64,000 nucleotides of DNA from Nonomuraea gerenzanensis. GTDB taxonomy: Bacteria; Actinomycetota; Actinomycetes; Streptosporangiales; Streptosporangiaceae. The notes under the pieces are model-generated. The model saw only the letters and a program-made list of their open reading frames with translations. It was not told the DNA's origin and ran no database searches. The stretch spans positions 1,550,001-1,614,000 of the forward strand of contig NZ_CP084058.1 of NCBI RefSeq assembly GCF_020215645.1, written 5' to 3'. Position numbers and translations under genes: made by a program. Position 1 is the first letter of the stretch. The number at the start of each line of letters is the position of its first letter. Below, in pieces: positions 27,293 to 39,774 of this stretch.

Positions 27293-30200
27293 TCATCCGC
27301 CGGCCGGTCCGGCCTCGAGTTGGTCCAGCTGATCAGGCGAAAGATCCACGAGTGTGCCGGCCGGGGGCTCCGGTTCCCCGGTGCCCTCGCCGTCGGCCGG
27401 GAGCTCCTTGACGACCGCCGCCAGCCGTTCCGCCGTCTTCTCGTCGAACACCTGCCACGGGGTGAGGTCCAGCCCCTTCCGGCGGGCCAGGGCCGACAGC
27501 TGCATCGAGGTGATCGAGTCGCCGCCGAGCTCGAAGAAGCTGTCGCCGGCGCCCACCTCCTCCAGGCCGAGCACCTCCGCGAACAGCTCGCACAACTTCG
27601 CCTCCATGGCCGAGCGCGGGTCGCGTCCTGACGACGACCTCGCGAAATCGGGGGCCCGCAGCGCCCGATGATCGACCTTGCCGTTCGGGGTCAGGGGCAT
27701 CGTGTCCAGCGGGACGAACGCCGCCGGCCTCATGTGCTCCGGCAGGCGTCCGGCCGCGCTCTCGCGGAGGGCGGAGATCAACGCGCCGTCCTGCCCGGCC
27801 TCGGAGGGAGCGCCGGCCACCTGCTCGGCCGCGGGGACGACATACGCCACCAGGTACTTCTGGCCCGGACCGTCCTCGCGGGCGACGACCGCCACCTGGG
27901 CGACCCCCGGATGGTCCGCCAGCACGGCCTCGATCTCACCCGGCTCGATCCGATAGCCGCGCACCTTGACCTGCGCGTCGGCCCGGCCGGTGAAGACCAG
28001 CTCACCGTCCCGGGTCCAGCGGGCCCGGTCGCCGGTGCGGTACATGCGCTCACCAGGACGGGCAGGGCTCACCGAGGCCGGCACCGCGACGAACCGCTCC
28101 GCTGTCAGGCCCGGACGGCCGAGGTAGCCGCGGGCGAGCCCGGCCCCCGCCACATAGAGCTCGCCGGTCACACCTGGCGGCACGGGCTGCAGGAAGGCGT
28201 CGAGCACATAGGCTCGCAGGCCGGTGATCGGCCGGCCGATGGGCACCACGTCGCGTCCCGGAGACAGCGGGGAGCTCATCGTCGCGCAGACGGTCGTCTC
28301 GGTGGGCCCGTAGGCGTTGATCATCCGGCGGCCCGGCGACCAGCGGTCCACCAGCGCGGGCGGGCAGGCCTCGCCGGCCACGACCAGGGTCTCCAGGCTG
28401 TCCGGCAGGTCGTCCTCGACGGCCGGCACGCTCGGCGGCACGGTCACGTGGGTGATGCCCCACCGGCGTACCGCGTCGCCCAGCGACACCCGGGGCGGCA
28501 TGCTCTCCGCGTCGGCCAGCACCACGGTCCCGCCCGACAACAGGGCCATGCACAGCTCGGAGACGGCGGCGTCGAAGCCGAGAGCGGCGAACTGCAGGAT
28601 CCGCGAGGCGGACGTGACGCCGAAGCGCTCGATCTGCGCGCTCGCCAGATTGCCGAGCCCGGCATGGGGGACGAGGACTCCCTTGGGCACGCCCGTCGAC
28701 CCCGAGGTGTAGATCACATACGCCCCGTCACCCGCCTCCACCCGGGGCAGCGCAGTGCGCGGATCGGCGGCGAGCGGCGCGTCCAGCGCCACCACCGCGC
28801 CCGCGAACTCCTCCGGGACGGCCTGCCTGGTCTCGCTCGTGCACAGCAGCACCTCCGGCGCGGAATCCGCCAGGATGAAGCTGATGCGCTCGCGCGGATA
28901 ATCGGGATCCATCGGGACGAACACCCCGCCCGCCGAGGACACCCCGAGCAGTGCCACCACCAGCTCGGCCGAGCGTCCCACGAGCACGCCCACCCGCGTC
29001 TCACGGCGCACGCCCAGCCCCACCAGCAGCCGCGCCAGCTCCTCCGCCTCGTCCAGCAGTCCGCTGTACGACAGGCTCCGGGCCGCGTCCACCACCGCCA
29101 CCGCATCCGGCGAGCGCTCCACCTGCCGGCGGAACAGCATCGGCACCGGCTCCGCGGCGGGCGGCACGCCGGTCCTGTTCCACTCCTCCACCACCAGGCG
29201 GCGCTGCTCAGGACCGATCAGGCCCACGCGCCCGACCGGCACGCGCGGCTCGGCCACCACCTGCTCCAGTGCCCGGAGGATCGACGCGAGCATCTCCTCG
29301 GCCTCGGCCCGATCGACCACGTCCGGCCGGTAGATGAACTCACCGTGGACGCGGCCCGCCACGGACGCGCGCATGGACAGCGGATAGTGCCCTGTGTCGT
29401 TCGGGATGCCCGCGGGCCGCATGACGAGCGCGTCGGGGCCTTCGGGCCGAGGCGGCGGGGGCGGGTAGTTCTCGAACACCACGATCGTGTCGAACGCCGC
29501 GCCCGGACCGGCGAGCTGGTTGATCTCGCTCAGCCCCACGTGCTGGTGCGGCATGCACGCGACCTGCCGTTCCTGAAGGTCTGTCAGCATGTCGAGGAAC
29601 GGCTCCGCACCGGCCAGGCGAGCCCGGACCGGCAACATGTTCATGAACAGGCCGACGGCGGACTCCACACCGGGGATCTCGGGCGGGCGCCCGGCCACCG
29701 CGGCGCCGAAGACCACGTCGTCGCGTCCGGTCAGCCGGGCCAGGTGCAGTGCCCAGATCCCCTGGAAGAGCGTGTTCGCCGTCACGCCGTGACGACCGGT
29801 GAACTCCACCACGCGCCGGCTCAGCGCCTCGTCGAGTTCGAACCCGACACGTTCGGGCTCCAGGGGAGTGGTGATCGTCTCCGGCGGCACGACGTGGGTC
29901 GCCTCGTCGAGCCCCGCCAGCTCGGCCCGCCACGCCTCTCGGGCGGCCGCCTTGTCCTGGCGGGCGATCCAGGCGAGATAGTCGCGGTACGACGTCGCGG
30001 CCGGAAGGGCCCGGCCGTCACCGCCGGACTCGTACACGGTCAGCACGTCCTCGGTGATCAGCGGCAGGGACCAGCCGTCGGCCACGATGTGATGCGAGGT
30101 CAGGACCAGCCGGTGCCGGCGTTCGCCGAGGCGCACCAGGTGCAGCCGCAGCTGCGGCGCCCGGGTCAGGTCGAACCGCTCGGTGTGCAGCTGCTCCGCG

Positions 30201-33200
30201 AGGCGGTCGAACTCCGCCAGCGCCTCGTCCTCGGGCAGCCGGGACAGATCGGTCTCCTGCCAGTCCAGCGGCACCTCGCGAGCGATCGCCTGCACGGCCG
30301 CGCCGGACCCGAGCTGGTGGAAGCTCGCCCGCAGGGCGGGGTGCCGGTCGAGCAGAGCCTGCCAGGAGGCGCGGAACCGGGCGACGTCCAACGGACCGTC
30401 GAGGGCGAGCTTGCGCATCCCCGCGTAGACGTCCGGGCCGCGCTCGTCGGCGGCGTGGAACAGCAGGCCCTCCTGGAGCGGAGACAGCGGCCAGATGTCG
30501 AGCAGGGTCGGTACGGCGGCCTCGACCTCCGCCACGTCCTGCTGCGTCAGCGAGATGAGCGGGAAGTCCGACGGCGTGTGCCCGCCGGCGCCGCCGCCAC
30601 CGACGTGTGCCGCAAGGCCGGTCAGCATGGCCAGCCAGGCCTGCGCGAGCGACTCCGCCTCGGCCTCGCCGAGCAGCCGCCCCGCCCAGGTCACGGTCAG
30701 GCTCAGCTCAGGTCCTGCCGCACCGTCCAGCACGGCCGCGTCGATCTCCACGGCGTGCCGCAACGCCGTGTCCTGCTCCGCCGTGCCGCCGATGGTGCCC
30801 AGCAGCTGCCAGGGCTCCGGGGCGCCCGCGGACCGGGACGGGAAGCGGCCGAGGTAGTTGAACCCGATCTCCGGCTTCGGCGCCGCCGCGAGAGCCTGCC
30901 CCGTCCCGGCGTTGAGATAGCGCAGGATCCCGTAGCCGAGCCCGCCGTCGGGCACGGCCCGCACGTTCTCCTTGACCTGCTTCAGCAGGTGACCGGCCGC
31001 ACCGCCACCCGCGATCACTTCGGCCGGATCGATCCCTGTCACATCCAGCCGGAGCGGATGCACGTCGGTGAACCAGCCGACCGTCCGCGACAGGTCCAGC
31101 TCGTCGATGGGCCGGCGGCCGTGACCTTCGACGTCCACCACGACCGCGGTGCCGCCGCGCCAGTGGGCCACCGCGCCTGCCAGCGTCGCCAGCAACACCT
31201 CGTGGACACCGCAGTGGAAGGCGGAGGTGGCCTGCTCCACGAGCACGCCCGCCCGGTCATGCGGCAGCGTCCACGATGTGCGTCCCGCGGTCGAGACGGT
31301 GTCGCGCGCCGGGTCGAGCTCGCCCAGCCGCGATCGCGCCCCGTCGAGGATCTCCGTCCACGTCTCCAGCTCCGTGGCCCGTGTCACCGCCTGATCGGCC
31401 AGCGTTCGCGCCCAGCGCCGGAACGAGACGTCGACGGGGTCGAGCACCGGCCGCCGGCCGGCGGCCACGGCTTCGCAGGCCACCTGCAGGTCCGGCAGCA
31501 GGATTCGCCACGACACGACGTCCACCACGAGATGGTGCGCCGCCACGACGAGCCGTCCCACCCGCCCTGGCCCCGCGTCCACCCAGACCGCCCGGATCAT
31601 CACGCCGGCGTGGGGATCCAGCCGTGCGGCCGCGTCGCGGGCGCAGCGATCCGCGATCTCATCCACGTCACCGGTGCCGGCCTCGACCCGTTCGACCAGC
31701 GTCGCCGCGTCCACCGCTCCGCGGCCGGCCACGACCAGCCGGGGCTGCGCAGCCCCGGTGCGGACGATCCGGCTGCGCAGCATGTCATGCGCGTCGATGA
31801 CCGCGCCCAATCCGGCCGCCAGCACGTCCACCGACAGGTCGTCGGGCGCACCGGCGGTCACCCACTGGGACAGGGCGCCCCGGGTCATCGCGTCGGGATC
31901 GCGTTCGAGCAGTGCCCGGATCACCGGCGTCGACATCACCTCACCGACGCCGTCGTCGAGGCTCGCCCGCGTCGCACCGCCGCGTTCGGCGACCATCGCG
32001 ATCCCGGCGGGCGTCTTGCGCTCGAAGACGTCCTTCGCGCCGAAGACGAGCTCCTCACGTCGCGCGCGGGCGGCCAACCGCATGGAGAGGATCGAGTCGC
32101 CGCCCAGCTCGAAGAAGCTGTCCTCGGCTCCGGCTCGCGCCACGCCCAGGACCTCGGCGAACAGTTCGCACAACACCCGCTCGGCCTCGGTACGCGGCTC
32201 CCGGCCGGCCGCCTTCCCGGTGAACTCGGGGACGGGCAGCGCGGCACGGTCGATCTTCCCGTTGGGCGTCAGCGGGACGCCGTCCAGCAGCACCACCGCC
32301 GCCGGCACCATGAACTCCGGCAGCCGTCCCGCGAGGTGCTCGCGTACCGCGTCGGGATCCAGGCCCGAGCCCTCCTCCGCGGTCACGTAGGCGATGAGTC
32401 TCTTCTCGCCGGGACGGTCCTCCCGCGCCACGACGACCGCCTGCGCGACGTGCGGAACCTCGGCCAGCGCCGCCTCGATCTCCCCTGGCTCGACGCGGTA
32501 GCCCCGGATCTTCACCTGGGAGTCGGCCCGCCCGGCGAACAGCAGCTCGCCTCGGTCCGTCCAGCGCGCCAGGTCGCCGGTGCGGTACATCCGCTCACCG
32601 GAGGCCGCGGGGTTCACCGAAGCGGGCACCGCGATGAACCGCTCCGAGGTCGCCGCGGGGGCGCCCAGGTAACCGTGTGCCAGGCCCGCGCCGGCGAGGT
32701 AGAGCTCACCGGTGACGTTCGGCGCCACCGGCTGGAGGAAGGCATCCAGGACGTACACCTGCCGGCCGGCCAGCGGACGGCCGATGGGCAAGGTGTCGCC
32801 CGTTTCCGTGTGCGGCTCGATGAGGTGCCAGGTGGCGCAGAGCGTGACCTCGGTGGGGCCGTACAACTCCCGGACCCGGACCTCCGGGCATGCCCGGCGC
32901 ACCCGTGCGACGGACTCGAGCGGCACCACGTCCCCGCCGGTGAGGACCTCGCGCAGCCCGCTGAAGGAGTCCGGCGACTCCTCCGCCAGCACCCGGAAGG
33001 TCCCCGCCGTCAGATGGACGGTGGTCGCGCCCCGTGCGATCACGTCCCGCAGCCGCTGCGCGTCGATCGCGCCCGGTTCCGCGACCATCACGCAGGCTCC
33101 GCTGACCAGCGGCACCCAGATCTCGAGCAGCGACGCGTCGAACGCGTGCGACGCGTGCATCAACACGCGGTCGCCGGCGCCCTGCGACCAGCCCGGGTCG

Positions 33201-36200
33201 CCGGCCAGAGCCGCGGCGCTCCCATGCGGCACCGCGACGCCCTTCGGCACCCCGGTCGATCCGGACGTGTACATCACGTAGGCCACGTCATGCGCTCCGA
33301 CCGCGAGCGGTGGCGCCTCGTGCCGCTCCGCCTCGGTCGCGGGTGCGTCCATGACCACCGGCTCGATCCCGTCCGGGACCGCGTGCCGGGTCGCTCCCGC
33401 GCACACCGCCACCGACGCGCCGGCGTCGGCCAGCATCCGCTCGATGCGCTCCGCCGGGTAGTCCACGTTCACCGGGACTTGCGCGGCCCCCGCCTTCCAG
33501 ACCGCGAGCAGGGCGACGATCAGGTCCGCGCCGCGTTCCATCAGCACGCCGACGCGGTCGCCGCGCCGCACGCCCCTCCTGGCCAGGTGCCCCGCCAGCC
33601 GGTCCGATTCCCGGTCGAGGCCGGCGTAGGACAGGGTGCGTCCGTCGCCGATGACCGCCGTCGCGTCCGGCGCCGCGTCGGCCTGGCGCCGGAACAGCTC
33701 CGGCACCGATGAACCGCCGGCCGCCGCACCGGTCGAGTTCCAGCGCTCCGTCACGGAGCCGCGGGTGGATCGGCTGGTCACGGCCAGGCGGCCGACGGGA
33801 AGCGAGGGCTCCGCCACCATCCGGGCCAGGACCCGCACGACCTGCCCGGTGATCTCGGCGGCCAGGTCCCCGCCGATCCAGTCGGGCCGGTAGTCCAGCT
33901 GGATCTGCAGGCGCGCGCCCGGGATGACGCTCACGGACAGCGGATAGGTGGTGCCGGTCCGCGTGCGGATCGAGCTGATCGCCACGCCACCGTCGTCGAG
34001 ACCGTCGGCGTCCAGCGGGTAGTTGACGATCATCAGGATCGTGTCGAAGATCGAGCCCGGCCCCGCCGCCTTCTGGATCTCCGGCAGCCCCAGGTGCTGA
34101 TGCTCCGTCAAGGACGACTGGCGCCGCTGCAGGTCCTGGAGCAGGTCCAGCACCGGAACAGCCCCGTCGAGGCGCACCCGGACCGGAACGGTGTTGATGA
34201 ACATCCCCACCATCCGCTCGACATCCGGCAACGCGTCCGCCGGACGCCCGGACACGACCGTGCCGAACACCACATCCGTCCGTCTCGCCAGCCGCGCCAG
34301 CACCAGGGCCCAGGCGCCCTGCACGACCGTGCTCAACGTCAGCCCATGACCACGGGCGAAGCCGGTGAGGGCGCGGGTCGCCTCCTCGGACAGCCATTCG
34401 GCATGCCCGTCCGGCATCACCGGCGCCTTGCCCGCGTCGAGGCCCACCACGGTCGGTTCGTCCAGCCCGGCGAGCTCGGCCCGCCACGCCGATCGTGCCG
34501 CGTCCTCGTCCTGACGGCTCAGCCACGCCACGTAGTCCCGGTAGGAGGGCGGCGCCGGCGAGACCCGTCCGTCGGCGTAGGCGGTCAGCATCTCGCCCAG
34601 CAGGATCGGCGTGGACCAGCCGTCCACGAGCACATGGTGCGACGTCACCACGAGCCGGTGCCGCGCCGCACCGAGACGGATCAGCAGCAACCGCAGCAGC
34701 GGCGCCCTGCTGACGTCGAACCGCTCCGCCTGATCCGCCGCGAGCAGGCGTTCCACCTCCGCGTCCGGCTCATCGAGCCGCGACAGGTCCGCCTCACGCC
34801 ACAGGACCTCGGCCTCGCCCACGACGACCTGCACCGTCTCGCCGGATCCCAGCTGGTGGAAGCCCGTCCGGAGCGTCTCGTGCCGGTCGATCACCGACTG
34901 CCACGCCGCGTGCAGCCGTTGCGCGTCGAGCGGCCCGTCGAGGTCCAGGATCCGCTGGGTCTGGTAGACGTCGACGCCGTCCTCGTCGAAGGCTCTCTCG
35001 AAGAGGATGCCCTCCTGGAGCGGCGACAGTGGCCAGACGTCCGTCAGGCCGGGCGCCACGGCCTCCAGTTCGTCCACGTCCCGCTGCCGCACCTCGACCA
35101 GCTCGAAGTCGGACGGTGTGTGTCCGCCCGCGCCGGGAGTGTCGGCGAGAGCGGCGAGGCCGGCCAGCGTGTCCAGCCACGCCTCGCCGAGCCGCTCCAC
35201 CGCGGCAGGGTCGAGGTCCCTGCCGTCGATGGCGAGTCTCAGCCGGGGGCCGGCCGGCGTGTCCTGAACGTCCGCGCCGACCTCCAGGGCGTGGGACTGG
35301 ACGAGGTCCGGCCCGGCCGCCTGTCCGCCGAGAGCCCCTTCGCACACCTGCCACGCGGTGTCCTCGGAGGCGACGCCGGACCGTCCGAGATAGTTGAATC
35401 CGATCTGGGCCGACGGCAGCTCCGCCAGCCGGGCGCCGGTTTCGGGGTTGAGGTAGCGCAACAGCCCGTAGCCGAGCCCGTCGCCCGGCACCGCTCGCGC
35501 CTGTTCCTTCACGGCCTTCAGCAACTCCCCGGCCGCCGCAGCTCCTGGACCGACACCGGAGACATCGAGGCGGACCGGATGAACGCTGGTGAACCAGCCC
35601 ACGGTACGCAGCAGATCCTCTCCGTCGGCGGCATGGCGGCCGTGGCCTTCCACGTCCACCAGGATCCCGGCGTCAGCACCGCGCCACCGCGCCACCGCAC
35701 CCGCCAGGCCCGCCAGCAGGACGTCCTGAACCCCGCAGTGGAAGGCTGCCGGCACGCGCGCCACCAGGTTGCGCGCTTGGGCATCGGACAGTGTCCGCGA
35801 CCACGACGCCGACTGCCCGGGGTGCCGCTCCAGCGGCAGGTCGCCGCCTTCGAGCACGCCGGCCCAATGGCCGGCCTCGGCCACGGTGCTCTCGCTGAGC
35901 GCCTGCCCGGCCAGCCGCCGCGCCCATTGCCGGTACGACGTCACCGCGGGTTCGAGGACGGGGGTTCCGCCGGAGACCGCCTCGTCGTAGGCCGCCCGCA
36001 GATCCGACAGCAGGATCGCCCACGAGACCGCGTCGACGACCAGGTGATGCACCACCAAGGCCAACCGGCCCGGCTCGGCGTCGCCCGCGTCGACCCACAC
36101 GGCCCGGACCATGATCCCTTCGGACGGGTCCAGCGTGCCCGCCGCCGTCCTGGCCTCGCGCTCGGCGCGCTCAGCGAGGTTCCCGTTCCCGGCCGCCACC

Positions 36201-39200
36201 CGCGTCACCAGGCCGGCCGCGTCCACGGCACCCGGCTCGGCCACCATCAGCCGTCCGTCGGGCTCCACCCGCGTCCGTAGCAGATCGTGCACATCCAGGA
36301 CGGCCTGCAGGGCGGTCACCAGCGCGTCCGGGGCGAAGCCGGCCGGGGTGACGACGACCCGCGCCTGCGCGAAACCGGGGCGCACCGCGTCATCGCCGAG
36401 GGCACGCATCACCGGCGTCCTCGGGATCTCGCCCACGCCCGGCTCCACTGAGGAGGCTCGCCTCCCCGGGGCCTGTTGAGCCAGCGCCGCCAGCCGCTCG
36501 GGCGTGCGGTGCTCGAACACCTGTCGGGGGGTCAGCGGGATACCCTGGCGCCGCGCGCGGGCGGCGACCTGCATCGACGAGATCGAGTCCCCGCCCAGCT
36601 CGAAGAAGCTGTCTGCGACCCCGACCCGCCCCGCCCCCAGGACCTCGGCGAACACTCCGCACAGGATCCGCTCGGCGTCGGTGGCCGGCTCCCGGTCCAC
36701 CGCCCCGGCAGCGAAGTCCGGCTCGGGCAGGGCCCGGCGGTCCACCTTTCCGTTGCCGGTCAGCGGCAACGCGTCCAGCACCAGCACCGCGGCCGGAACC
36801 ATGAACTCGGGCAGCGTCGCGGCGAGCTGCTCGCGTATCCGCACCGGGTCGAGGTCCCCCCCTGTTTCGGCGACCACGTAACCGATCAGGCGCTCTTCCC
36901 GCGCGGACACCACGGCCTGACCGACACCTGGAAGGCCGGCGAGGACCGCCTCGATCTCGCCGGGCTCCACCCGGTACCCGCGGATCTTCACCTGGTCGTC
37001 GGCACGCCCGGCGAACGCCAGCTCACCCTGATCCGTCCAGCGCGCCAGGTCTCCGGTCCGGTACATCCGCCCACCGGGCACGAACGGCTCGGCGACGAAC
37101 CGCTCGGCCGTCAACGCCGGGCGGCCCAGATAGCCCTGCGCCACCCCGGCCCCGGCGACGTACAGCTCGCCCGTCACCCCCGGGGGCACGGGCCGCAGGA
37201 ACGCGTCGAGGACATAGACCCGCCGCCCCGCGAGCGGACGCCCGATCGGCAGCACCGGCCCCGTCGGCTCGCCCGGCTGCAGCAGCCACCATGTCGCACA
37301 CAGCGTGGCCTCCGTCGGGCCGTAGAGATGCCGCACGCGGACGTCCGGGCACGCCCGCCGCACCCGTTCCACCGCCGCGAGCGGCACCGCGTCCCCACCG
37401 GTCAGCACCTCGCGCAGCCCGGCGACCGACTCCGGTGACTCCTCGGCCAGCACCCGGAAGGTCCCCGCCGTCAGGTGAGCGCAGGTGACACCGCCGGCCA
37501 CGTACCCGGCCAGGGCCTCGCCGTCCACCGCGCCCGGCTCGGCGAGCACGACCCGGGCGCCCGACAGCAGCGGCACCCACAGCTCGAACAGCGAGATGTC
37601 GAACGCGTGCGAGGCGTGCATCAGCACGGCGTCCTCGGGCCCCAGCCCCCATCCCGGCTCGCCGGCCAGCGCCGCGACGTTGCCGTGCGAGACCGCGACG
37701 CCCTTCGGCCTGCCCGTCGATCCCGACGTGTACATCACGTACGCGAGGTCGTCCGCGTGCGCACCCGCGGAGAGACGGGCGTGCTCCGCCACCGCCCGCA
37801 GCGTGTCCGGGTCGTCCAGGACGATCGGATCGAGCCCGCCGGCCGGCACGGCGGCCTGGCACGCTCGCTCGGTCACCACTGCCGCCGGCTCCGCGTCCGC
37901 GAGCATGAACTGCACGCGCTCCGCCGGGTAGGCGGGATCCACCGGCACGAACGCCGCTCCCGCCTTCCACACCGCCAGCAGCGTCGCGATCAGGCCGGGT
38001 GACCGGCCCATCACCACGGCCACCCGATCCCCGCGCCGGACGCCCCGGCCGCTCAGGTAGCCGGCGAGCCTCTCCGCGTGCTCGGCCAGCTCACCGAACG
38101 AGACCGCCCGCTTCCCCTCGACGACCGCCACCCGGTCACGGCCGCGCTCCACCTGGCGGTCGAAGAGATCCGGAGCCAGCTCGCCCGGCGCCACGCGGGG
38201 TGCCGCACTCCATGCGTTCACCACCAGCGCACGCTCGGCCGCACTCGTCACGTCGACCTCGGCCACCGTGAGGTCGCCCGCGCCCGCCAGCTGCCGCAGA
38301 ATCCCGGTGAATCGCTCCAGGATGGCGAGCGCGGCTTCCCGGTCGAAGAGGTCCGTCACATGGTCGAGATTGAGCAGCATCGACTCGCCGGGGACGGCGA
38401 CCAGCGTCAGCGGATAATGGGCGGCTTCCCGGCCCTGGTCTATTCGAATATCGAAGGCTGCCGCGGCATCCGATGGGCGAAGCTCACGGGGAAAGTTCTG
38501 GAAAACGAGCAAGGTGTCGAAGACGGCGCCGGCGCCGGCCGTCCTCTGAATATCCGCCAATCCCATGTACTGGTGGGGGATGAGCGCCGACTGCCGCTTC
38601 TGCAAATCCGCCAGGAATTCGATGACCGGCGTCGAACCGCTCAGCCGCACGCGTACGGGGACGGTGTTGAGGAACAACCCCACCATCCCCTCGACGCCGG
38701 GCAGATCCGGCGGGCGTGCCGAGACCGCCGCACCGAACACCACGTCCGTCCGGCCCGCGAGCTGGGCGAGCAGCAACGCCCACGCGCCCTGCACCACTGT
38801 GTTCAGCGTCAGCCCATGGGTGCGAGCCAGCTCGCTCAGGGCTCGCGTGAGGTCCTCGGGCAGCTCGACCGTGATGTTCTCCGGCATGGCGGGCGCCCGG
38901 TTCGCATCGGCGGGCGCCACCAGCGTCGGCTCCTCGACACCCCGCAGCTCCGCCGCCCATGCCGACAGCGTGCGCTCCTTGTCCTGCCGGTCCAGCCACA
39001 CCAGGTAATCCCGGTACGACGGCACCGCGGGCAGGTCCAGCGGGCTCCCGTCGGCCGCGTACAGCATCGACAGCTCGTCGAGCATGATGGGCATCGACCA
39101 GCCATCCATGATCGCGTGGTGGCAGGTCATCACCAGGCGGTGGTCGTCGCCGGCGAGACGGATCAGGGTCAGCCGCAGCAACGGCGCCTTCGCGAGGTCG

Positions 39201-39544
39201 AACCTCCGCGTCCTGTCCTCCTCGGCCACCGCGCGCACGGCCTCCTCGGGCTCGCTGAGGTGGGAGAGGTCCACCACCCGCCACGGCAGCTCCACCTGCC
39301 TGGCGATGAGCTGCACCGTCTCACCTGATTTGCGCTGCCGAAAACAAGCCCGGAGAGCGGCGTGCCGCGCCAGGAGCGCCTCCCATGCGGCACGCAGTCT
39401 GTCCGCTTCCACCGGACCGTTCAGGTTCAGGATCCAATGGCCCACATAAAGGCCGGGCCAGTCGTCGTCATAGGTCGTGTGGAAGAGCAACCCTTGCTGG
39501 AGTGGTGACAGCGGCCAGAAATCTTCGATCCGCGACTGAGCCAT
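27293..39544 (-). CDS. dbv17: Glycopeptide NRPS, modules 4-6 (C-A-PCP-E, C-A-PCP-E, C-A-PCP)
   Basis: 4083 residues. Module 4 (about 1-1480): HHAIMDG near 142; pocket residues D-I-F-H-L-G-L-L-C, Hpg; PCP Ser near 987; epimerisation domain with HHLVVD near 1165. Module 5 (about 1490-2980): HHVLVDG near 1640; pocket D-A-L-H-L-G-L-L-C, Hpg-like with Leu in place of Phe at the third site; PCP near 2482; E domain with HHLVVD near 2670. Module 6 (about 3000-4083): HHIVADG near 3152; pocket D-A-S-T-V-A-A-V-C, Tyr/beta-hydroxytyrosine; PCP near 4012, no E domain. E domains in modules 4 and 5 only fit the D,D,L stereochemistry of residues 4, 5 and 6. ATG start at 39544; no COM-type docking segment recognised. 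First gene of its operon, followed by module 7 and mbtH. Confidence 0.95.
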   Translation of the reverse strand: MAQSRIEDFWPLSPLQQGLLFHTTYDDDWPGLYVGHWILNLNGPVEADRLRAAWEALLARHAALRACFRQRKSGETVQLIARQVELPWRVVDLSHLSEPEEAVRAVAEEDRTRRFDLAKAPLLRLTLIRLAGDDHRLVMTCHHAIMDGWSMPIMLDELSMLYAADGSPLDLPAVPSYRDYLVWLDRQDKERTLSAWAAELRGVEEPTLVAPADANRAPAMPENITVELPEDLTRALSELARTHGLTLNTVVQGAWALLLAQLAGRTDVVFGAAVSARPPDLPGVEGMVGLFLNTVPVRVRLSGSTPVIEFLADLQKRQSALIPHQYMGLADIQRTAGAGAVFDTLLVFQNFPRELRPSDAAAAFDIRIDQGREAAHYPLTLVAVPGESMLLNLDHVTDLFDREAALAILERFTGILRQLAGAGDLTVAEVDVTSAAERALVVNAWSAAPRVAPGELAPDLFDRQVERGRDRVAVVEGKRAVSFGELAEHAERLAGYLSGRGVRRGDRVAVVMGRSPGLIATLLAVWKAGAAFVPVDPAYPAERVQFMLADAEPAAVVTERACQAAVPAGGLDPIVLDDPDTLRAVAEHARLSAGAHADDLAYVMYTSGSTGRPKGVAVSHGNVAALAGEPGWGLGPEDAVLMHASHAFDISLFELWVPLLSGARVVLAEPGAVDGEALAGYVAGGVTCAHLTAGTFRVLAEESPESVAGLREVLTGGDAVPLAAVERVRRACPDVRVRHLYGPTEATLCATWWLLQPGEPTGPVLPIGRPLAGRRVYVLDAFLRPVPPGVTGELYVAGAGVAQGYLGRPALTAERFVAEPFVPGGRMYRTGDLARWTDQGELAFAGRADDQVKIRGYRVEPGEIEAVLAGLPGVGQAVVSAREERLIGYVVAETGGDLDPVRIREQLAATLPEFMVPAAVLVLDALPLTGNGKVDRRALPEPDFAAGAVDREPATDAERILCGVFAEVLGAGRVGVADSFFELGGDSISSMQVAARARRQGIPLTPRQVFEHRTPERLAALAQQAPGRRASSVEPGVGEIPRTPVMRALGDDAVRPGFAQARVVVTPAGFAPDALVTALQAVLDVHDLLRTRVEPDGRLMVAEPGAVDAAGLVTRVAAGNGNLAERAEREARTAAGTLDPSEGIMVRAVWVDAGDAEPGRLALVVHHLVVDAVSWAILLSDLRAAYDEAVSGGTPVLEPAVTSYRQWARRLAGQALSESTVAEAGHWAGVLEGGDLPLERHPGQSASWSRTLSDAQARNLVARVPAAFHCGVQDVLLAGLAGAVARWRGADAGILVDVEGHGRHAADGEDLLRTVGWFTSVHPVRLDVSGVGPGAAAAGELLKAVKEQARAVPGDGLGYGLLRYLNPETGARLAELPSAQIGFNYLGRSGVASEDTAWQVCEGALGGQAAGPDLVQSHALEVGADVQDTPAGPRLRLAIDGRDLDPAAVERLGEAWLDTLAGLAALADTPGAGGHTPSDFELVEVRQRDVDELEAVAPGLTDVWPLSPLQEGILFERAFDEDGVDVYQTQRILDLDGPLDAQRLHAAWQSVIDRHETLRTGFHQLGSGETVQVVVGEAEVLWREADLSRLDEPDAEVERLLAADQAERFDVSRAPLLRLLLIRLGAARHRLVVTSHHVLVDGWSTPILLGEMLTAYADGRVSPAPPSYRDYVAWLSRQDEDAARSAWRAELAGLDEPTVVGLDAGKAPVMPDGHAEWLSEEATRALTGFARGHGLTLSTVVQGAWALVLARLARRTDVVFGTVVSGRPADALPDVERMVGMFINTVPVRVRLDGAVPVLDLLQDLQRRQSSLTEHQHLGLPEIQKAAGPGSIFDTILMIVNYPLDADGLDDGGVAISSIRTRTGTTYPLSVSVIPGARLQIQLDYRPDWIGGDLAAEITGQVVRVLARMVAEPSLPVGRLAVTSRSTRGSVTERWNSTGAAAGGSSVPELFRRQADAAPDATAVIGDGRTLSYAGLDRESDRLAGHLARRGVRRGDRVGVLMERGADLIVALLAVWKAGAAQVPVNVDYPAERIERMLADAGASVAVCAGATRHAVPDGIEPVVMDAPATEAERHEAPPLAVGAHDVAYVMYTSGSTGVPKGVAVPHGSAAALAGDPGWSQGAGDRVLMHASHAFDASLLEIWVPLVSGACVMVAEPGAIDAQRLRDVIARGATTVHLTAGTFRVLAEESPDSFSGLREVLTGGDVVPLESVARVRRACPEVRVRELYGPTEVTLCATWHLIEPHTETGDTLPIGRPLAGRQVYVLDAFLQPVAPNVTGELYLAGAGLAHGYLGAPAATSERFIAVPASVNPAASGERMYRTGDLARWTDRGELLFAGRADSQVKIRGYRVEPGEIEAALAEVPHVAQAVVVAREDRPGEKRLIAYVTAEEGSGLDPDAVREHLAGRLPEFMVPAAVVLLDGVPLTPNGKIDRAALPVPEFTGKAAGREPRTEAERVLCELFAEVLGVARAGAEDSFFELGGDSILSMRLAARARREELVFGAKDVFERKTPAGIAMVAERGGATRASLDDGVGEVMSTPVIRALLERDPDAMTRGALSQWVTAGAPDDLSVDVLAAGLGAVIDAHDMLRSRIVRTGAAQPRLVVAGRGAVDAATLVERVEAGTGDVDEIADRCARDAAARLDPHAGVMIRAVWVDAGPGRVGRLVVAAHHLVVDVVSWRILLPDLQVACEAVAAGRRPVLDPVDVSFRRWARTLADQAVTRATELETWTEILDGARSRLGELDPARDTVSTAGRTSWTLPHDRAGVLVEQATSAFHCGVHEVLLATLAGAVAHWRGGTAVVVDVEGHGRRPIDELDLSRTVGWFTDVHPLRLDVTGIDPAEVIAGGGAAGHLLKQVKENVRAVPDGGLGYGILRYLNAGTGQALAAAPKPEIGFNYLGRFPSRSAGAPEPWQLLGTIGGTAEQDTALRHAVEIDAAVLDGAAGPELSLTVTWAGRLLGEAEAESLAQAWLAMLTGLAAHVGGGGAGGHTPSDFPLISLTQQDVAEVEAAVPTLLDIWPLSPLQEGLLFHAADERGPDVYAGMRKLALDGPLDVARFRASWQALLDRHPALRASFHQLGSGAAVQAIAREVPLDWQETDLSRLPEDEALAEFDRLAEQLHTERFDLTRAPQLRLHLVRLGERRHRLVLTSHHIVADGWSLPLITEDVLTVYESGGDGRALPAATSYRDYLAWIARQDKAAAREAWRAELAGLDEATHVVPPETITTPLEPERVGFELDEALSRRVVEFTGRHGVTANTLFQGIWALHLARLTGRDDVVFGAAVAGRPPEIPGVESAVGLFMNMLPVRARLAGAEPFLDMLTDLQERQVACMPHQHVGLSEINQLAGPGAAFDTIVVFENYPPPPPRPEGPDALVMRPAGIPNDTGHYPLSMRASVAGRVHGEFIYRPDVVDRAEAEEMLASILRALEQVVAEPRVPVGRVGLIGPEQRRLVVEEWNRTGVPPAAEPVPMLFRRQVERSPDAVAVVDAARSLSYSGLLDEAEELARLLVGLGVRRETRVGVLVGRSAELVVALLGVSSAGGVFVPMDPDYPRERISFILADSAPEVLLCTSETRQAVPEEFAGAVVALDAPLAADPRTALPRVEAGDGAYVIYTSGSTGVPKGVLVPHAGLGNLASAQIERFGVTSASRILQFAALGFDAAVSELCMALLSGGTVVLADAESMPPRVSLGDAVRRWGITHVTVPPSVPAVEDDLPDSLETLVVAGEACPPALVDRWSPGRRMINAYGPTETTVCATMSSPLSPGRDVVPIGRPITGLRAYVLDAFLQPVPPGVTGELYVAGAGLARGYLGRPGLTAERFVAVPASVSPARPGERMYRTGDRARWTRDGELVFTGRADAQVKVRGYRIEPGEIEAVLADHPGVAQVAVVAREDGPGQKYLVAYVVPAAEQVAGAPSEAGQDGALISALRESAAGRLPEHMRPAAFVPLDTMPLTPNGKVDHRALRAPDFARSSSGRDPRSAMEAKLCELFAEVLGLEEVGAGDSFFELGGDSITSMQLSALARRKGLDLTPWQVFDEKTAERLAAVVKELPADGEGTGEPEPPAGTLVDLSPDQLDQLEAGPAGG

Positions 39545-39704
39545 GGATGAATATCTCCCTCAATCAGCAAAGCGGCCCGAGAGGGAATCATCCATTGATG
39601 GGTCTGACCCGGACAATCTGTCCATCCGTGACTGCCGTCACCGATCCGGGTGGGGTCGAAGGAGGCCGCCGACGCGGAACGTGGCGGCTTGCGGGCGAGC
39701 AACA
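39545..39704 (-). promoter_or_regulatory. Upstream region of the NRPS operon
   Basis: 160 bp between the strong hairpin (39705-39748) and the module 4-6 ATG. It probably carries the NRPS promoter. GAGGGAG lies upstream of the start. A 13-bp palindrome GGACA-ATC-TGTCC (39611-39623) sits about 70 bp before the start; it is not a StrR box. No long-spacer GTCCA/TGGAC box is present. Confidence 0.45.
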
Positions 39705-39748
39705 TGGCTACGGCGCGCCATCCACAGCTGGATGGCGCGCCGTAGCCA
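39705..39748 (-). terminator. 20-bp perfect inverted repeat between ABC and NRPS operons
   Basis: Two perfectly complementary 20-nt arms (TGGCTACGGCGCGCCATCCA and its reverse complement) separated by the tetraloop CAGC, 27-70 nt after the FtsX-permease stop. The stem is very stable, and each arm contains GGCGCGCC. The most economical reading is a terminator for the ABC transporter transcript; no U-run follows. Confidence 0.7.
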
Positions 39749-39774
39749 GGTTCACCGCTCGATCGAGCGCGGCC

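Noticed and set aside
27668..33712. 2014-codon open frame on the plus strand
   Set aside because: Antisense to NRPS modules 4-6. It is rich in Arg, His, Gly and Pro with no domain, typical of GC-rich shadow frames.
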